From contig NZ_CP125957.1 of NCBI RefSeq assembly GCF_030064125.1, forward strand, positions 2,356,001-2,420,000: DNA of 64,000 nucleotides. Reading direction: 5' to 3'. Source of the DNA: Pseudomonas sp. G2-4 (GTDB lineage Bacteria; Pseudomonadota; Gammaproteobacteria; Pseudomonadales; Pseudomonadaceae). Below are positions 61,918 through 64,000 of the stretch, piece by piece; within the stretch, counting starts at the first letter, position 1, and each line of letters begins with the position of its first letter. Under the pieces are notes generated by a model, which saw only the letters and a program-made list of their open reading frames with translations, ran no database searches and was not told the DNA's origin. The position numbers were made by a program, and so were the translations under genes.

Positions 61918-62934
61918 ATGGCCACTTACAAGAAAGCCGATGCCCGTGCCTGGGCCCGTGAAAACCTGGTTGGCTGCTCGGCAGTCACCATCCCCAGCTT
62001 CAGCGCCGACCTCAAGCGCCTTAATGAGCGCGGCATACGCCACGACATAGAGCATACGGTTGGCCTCGGCTACAGCAGCACATTGCTGTGCAGCGAGCTG
62101 GCGATCTCCGTCCAGGAAAACGCTCAGTTCACCGCTTGGGCCCGAGAGTCGGGGAAAAACCTGATCCTGTTCTTCCATGCCGCTTTTGGCACCCTTGCCG
62201 AGAACATCGAGGCGGTAAAGCTCGCCGAGAAAGCCGGTGCAGACATCGTCCTGCTCTCCTATCCGCCGCAGTTCTGGCCGACCAGCGAGCAGGAAATCTA
62301 CGACTACACCAAGTCATTCTGTGATGCGACGGACCTTGCCGTGATGCTGTTCCCGATTCCGCTCTGGGGCTTTGAACGCGTTCATCCGGCAGGCATGTCC
62401 CTGGAGTTGGTTCGTCGCCTGTTGACGGATTGTCCGAACATCGCGGCCATCAAGTCGGAGCAAGGATTCCCGCTGCCGGCCGGCATCTGCGAGATGTATT
62501 ACCACTTCCGTGACCAGGTCGTGATCAGTTGCCCGATCGAAGGCGATGCGATCCCTCTGATGAGCCTGATGAAGCTGCAGTTCTCCGGCACCAGCAACAC
62601 CGCCTGGATGAGCGACTACTACCCCAAGGCGTTCGAACTGGCCCGCACGGGGCGGTTCGAGGAGGCGATGGAACTGTACTGGAAGGTCAATCCGGCACGC
62701 AGCGCCAACGGCGCCGCCGCCCAGACGTATGCGGGCGGCACCGGGGTGCTCAATCGTACGATGTGGAAATACCAGGACTGGCTTGCCGGATTCAACGGTG
62801 GCCCGCTTCGTGCGCCGGCGATGCGCGTGCCGGATCGGCTCATGAAGTCCCTGCGTCAAGGGCTGGTTGCGGCGGGTCTGCCGGTGACTTCGGATCCCGA
62901 TAGCGCCTTCATGATTGGGCGTCACCCTTGCTGA
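61918..62934 (+). CDS. DapA-like (dihydrodipicolinate synthase family) aldolase/lyase
   Basis: About 338 residues from the ATG at 61918 (GAAGGA ribosome site). It is a TIM-barrel class I aldolase with the Schiff-base Lys179 ('NIAAIKSEQG') and the Tyr region 'VLLSYPPQFWP'. The family includes dihydrodipicolinate synthase, KdgD dehydratase and hydratase-aldolases that split ring-fission products into pyruvate and an aldehyde. An aldehyde dehydrogenase gene follows immediately, which fits the last option. It is longer than DapA (about 290 residues), with a C-terminal extension. Confidence 0.9.
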   Translation: MATYKKADARAWARENLVGCSAVTIPSFSADLKRLNERGIRHDIEHTVGLGYSSTLLCSELAISVQENAQFTAWARESGKNLILFFHAAFGTLAENIEAVKLAEKAGADIVLLSYPPQFWPTSEQEIYDYTKSFCDATDLAVMLFPIPLWGFERVHPAGMSLELVRRLLTDCPNIAAIKSEQGFPLPAGICEMYYHFRDQVVISCPIEGDAIPLMSLMKLQFSGTSNTAWMSDYYPKAFELARTGRFEEAMELYWKVNPARSANGAAAQTYAGGTGVLNRTMWKYQDWLAGFNGGPLRAPAMRVPDRLMKSLRQGLVAAGLPVTSDPDSAFMIGRHPC

Positions 62935-62950
62935 GCATGAGGATTTCAAT

Positions 62951-64000
62951 GTGAAGCATTTACTGAAAGACCCCACGCTGTGGCGTACCGGTGCCTACAT
63001 CGGTGGCGAGTGGCTGGATGAGACGCCGCACGGTCGGTACACGCTGCGTAATCCAGTCGATCAAACGGTACTTATCGAGCTGCCACGCTGCCGCGAAACC
63101 GAAGTGCGCTGTGCCATCGATGCCGCGCATGAGGCCTTTGGCCCATGGCGCCGCCTGACGGCTAAACGCCGTGGCGAGGTATTGCGTCGTTGGTATGAGC
63201 TGATGATTGAACATCGCGAAGATATTGCCACGCTGATCACTCTGGAGGAGGGCAAGCCACTGGACGAGGCCCGTGGTGAAGTCGATTACGCCGCCTCCTT
63301 CGTGCGATGGTTTTCGGAAGAGGCCACGCGGGTGCGCGGTGACGTGATTCCTGGTGTGAAAGACACCCAGCGCATCGTCGCATTGCGCGAGCCCATCGGC
63401 GTTTGTGCGGCCATTACCCCGTGGAACTTCCCGGCGGCGATGATCACCCGCAAGGCGGCGCCGGCGCTCGCGGCGGGTTGCACCATGGTGGTGAAGCCGG
63501 CAAGCCAGACACCGATGACCGCGCTAGCGCTCGCCGAACTCGCTCAGCGCGCCGGGATACCGGCCGGTGTCTTCAGCGTGATCACCGGGAATGACACCCG
63601 AGACATCGCGGGCGAACTCACGGCCAACCCGTTGGTGCGCAAGCTCACGTTCACCGGGTCTACGGAAGTGGGCCGGCTGTTGTTGGCGCAAGCGGCGCAG
63701 ACCGTCAAGAAATGCTCGATGGAGTTGGGCGGCAACGCCCCCTTCATTGTCTTCGATGATGCTGACCTTGATGCCGCCGCCGACGGTGTGCTGTTGGCCA
63801 AGTTTCGCAACAGCGGCCAATCCTGCATCGGTGCGAACCGGGTGTTGGTGCAGGCTGGGGTTTATGACGCGCTGGCCGAGCGCATTGTCGAGCGGGTGGC
63901 ACGGCTTAAAGTGGGCAACGGCCTGGAACCGGGCGTGCAGGTGGGGCCCATGATCGATGAAGCCGCGGTGCAGAAATCTCAGGCGTTTGTCGAGGATGCC
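62951..64000 (+). CDS. Aldehyde dehydrogenase, GabD/succinate-semialdehyde type (3' truncated by window edge)
   Basis: 350 codons are visible from the GTG at 62951; the nearby ATG at 62949 is out of frame and meets a stop. The ALDH marks are 'PWNFPAAMITRKAAPALAAG', the cofactor loop 'FTGSTEVGRLL', the general base E258 ('ELGGNAPFIV') and the catalytic C292 ('SGQSCIGANR'). The cofactor region is that of succinate-semialdehyde or related semialdehyde dehydrogenases. It would oxidise the aldehyde made by the DapA-like lyase. The end of the gene is outside the window. Confidence 0.93.
   Translation, partial: MKHLLKDPTLWRTGAYIGGEWLDETPHGRYTLRNPVDQTVLIELPRCRETEVRCAIDAAHEAFGPWRRLTAKRRGEVLRRWYELMIEHREDIATLITLEEGKPLDEARGEVDYAASFVRWFSEEATRVRGDVIPGVKDTQRIVALREPIGVCAAITPWNFPAAMITRKAAPALAAGCTMVVKPASQTPMTALALAELAQRAGIPAGVFSVITGNDTRDIAGELTANPLVRKLTFTGSTEVGRLLLAQAAQTVKKCSMELGGNAPFIVFDDADLDAAADGVLLAKFRNSGQSCIGANRVLVQAGVYDALAERIVERVARLKVGNGLEPGVQVGPMIDEAAVQKSQAFVEDA

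Noticed and set aside
1..64000. tRNA genes, rRNA, CRISPR arrays, intact insertion sequences or prophage
   Set aside because: I looked for clover-leaf ends, repeated spacers, transposase motifs and phage structural genes and saw none, although a tool-based search could find weak cases.

Overview
The window looks like accessory and catabolic chromosome from a Pseudomonas of the fluorescens/putida type. Evidence is the high GC content, an OprD-family porin, a DUF1302/DUF1329 pair, many LysR regulators with adjacent target genes, and Shine-Dalgarno sites of the AAGGAG type. I see no rRNA, tRNA, phage, CRISPR or complete insertion sequence. Both ends cut through genes.

1-3.9 kb: an oxidase operon. 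It encodes two FAD amine dehydrogenase-type proteins, a small 2Fe-2S subunit, an HcnB/LhpE-like FAD/NAD subunit and RidA, and ends at a good terminator. It fits oxidation of a D-amino acid, hydroxyproline or opine, with RidA clearing imines. 3.9-7.2 kb: a LysR gene divergent from an exported alpha/beta hydrolase and an MFS exporter. 7.3-13.8 kb: a minus-strand operon of amino-acid ABC importer, C45 acyltransferase/peptidase and RpiR regulator, divergent from a class III aminotransferase and a CMD-like protein. 13.8-21.1 kb: an orphan secreted-looking protein, a chemoreceptor, and a periplasmic binding protein coupled to a GGDEF-EAL sensor. 21.2-29.1 kb: cytochrome b561, aldehyde dehydrogenase plus aminotransferase, AraC and IclR regulators, an APC permease and an SDR. 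29.2-36.7 kb: LysR with PrpF/GalD isomerase, CitMHS transporter and OprD porin (a tricarboxylate-type module); then LysR/LysE and a DUF6434 protein.

36.7-37.7 kb is a scar region. It holds DnaA-box-like 9-mers, a short remnant of a thiamine-diphosphate enzyme, and a toxin-antitoxin pair with a near-perfect 29-bp operator.

37.7-64 kb is a large, apparently undescribed catabolic island. Its first part has a FrsA-like hydrolase, a chemoreceptor, a NodD-like LysR, a two-domain extradiol-type VOC protein, a Rieske ferredoxin and a flavin monooxygenase. Next comes a hydrophobic-compound transport set (DUF1302 porin, DUF1329, YCF48-like protein, MMPL/RND permease, a 38-aa ORF, MFS). Then come two tandem VanA-type Rieske oxygenases with a VanB-type reductase, cupin, FAH-family hydrolase, epimerase, cyclase, LysR, ornithine-cyclodeaminase homologue, DapA-like lyase and aldehyde dehydrogenase.

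The strongest new observation is a 45-bp element. It is built of two ATC-N9-GAT motifs 22 bp apart, the architecture recognised by NodD-type LysR proteins. It occurs 173-196 bp upstream of the VOC gene and the flavin monooxygenase, with a weaker third copy upstream of the chemoreceptor. The NodD-like regulator next door is the natural candidate to bind it. The chemical substrate of the island cannot be read from sequence alone; an oxygenated, possibly methoxylated, poorly soluble aromatic is my best guess.
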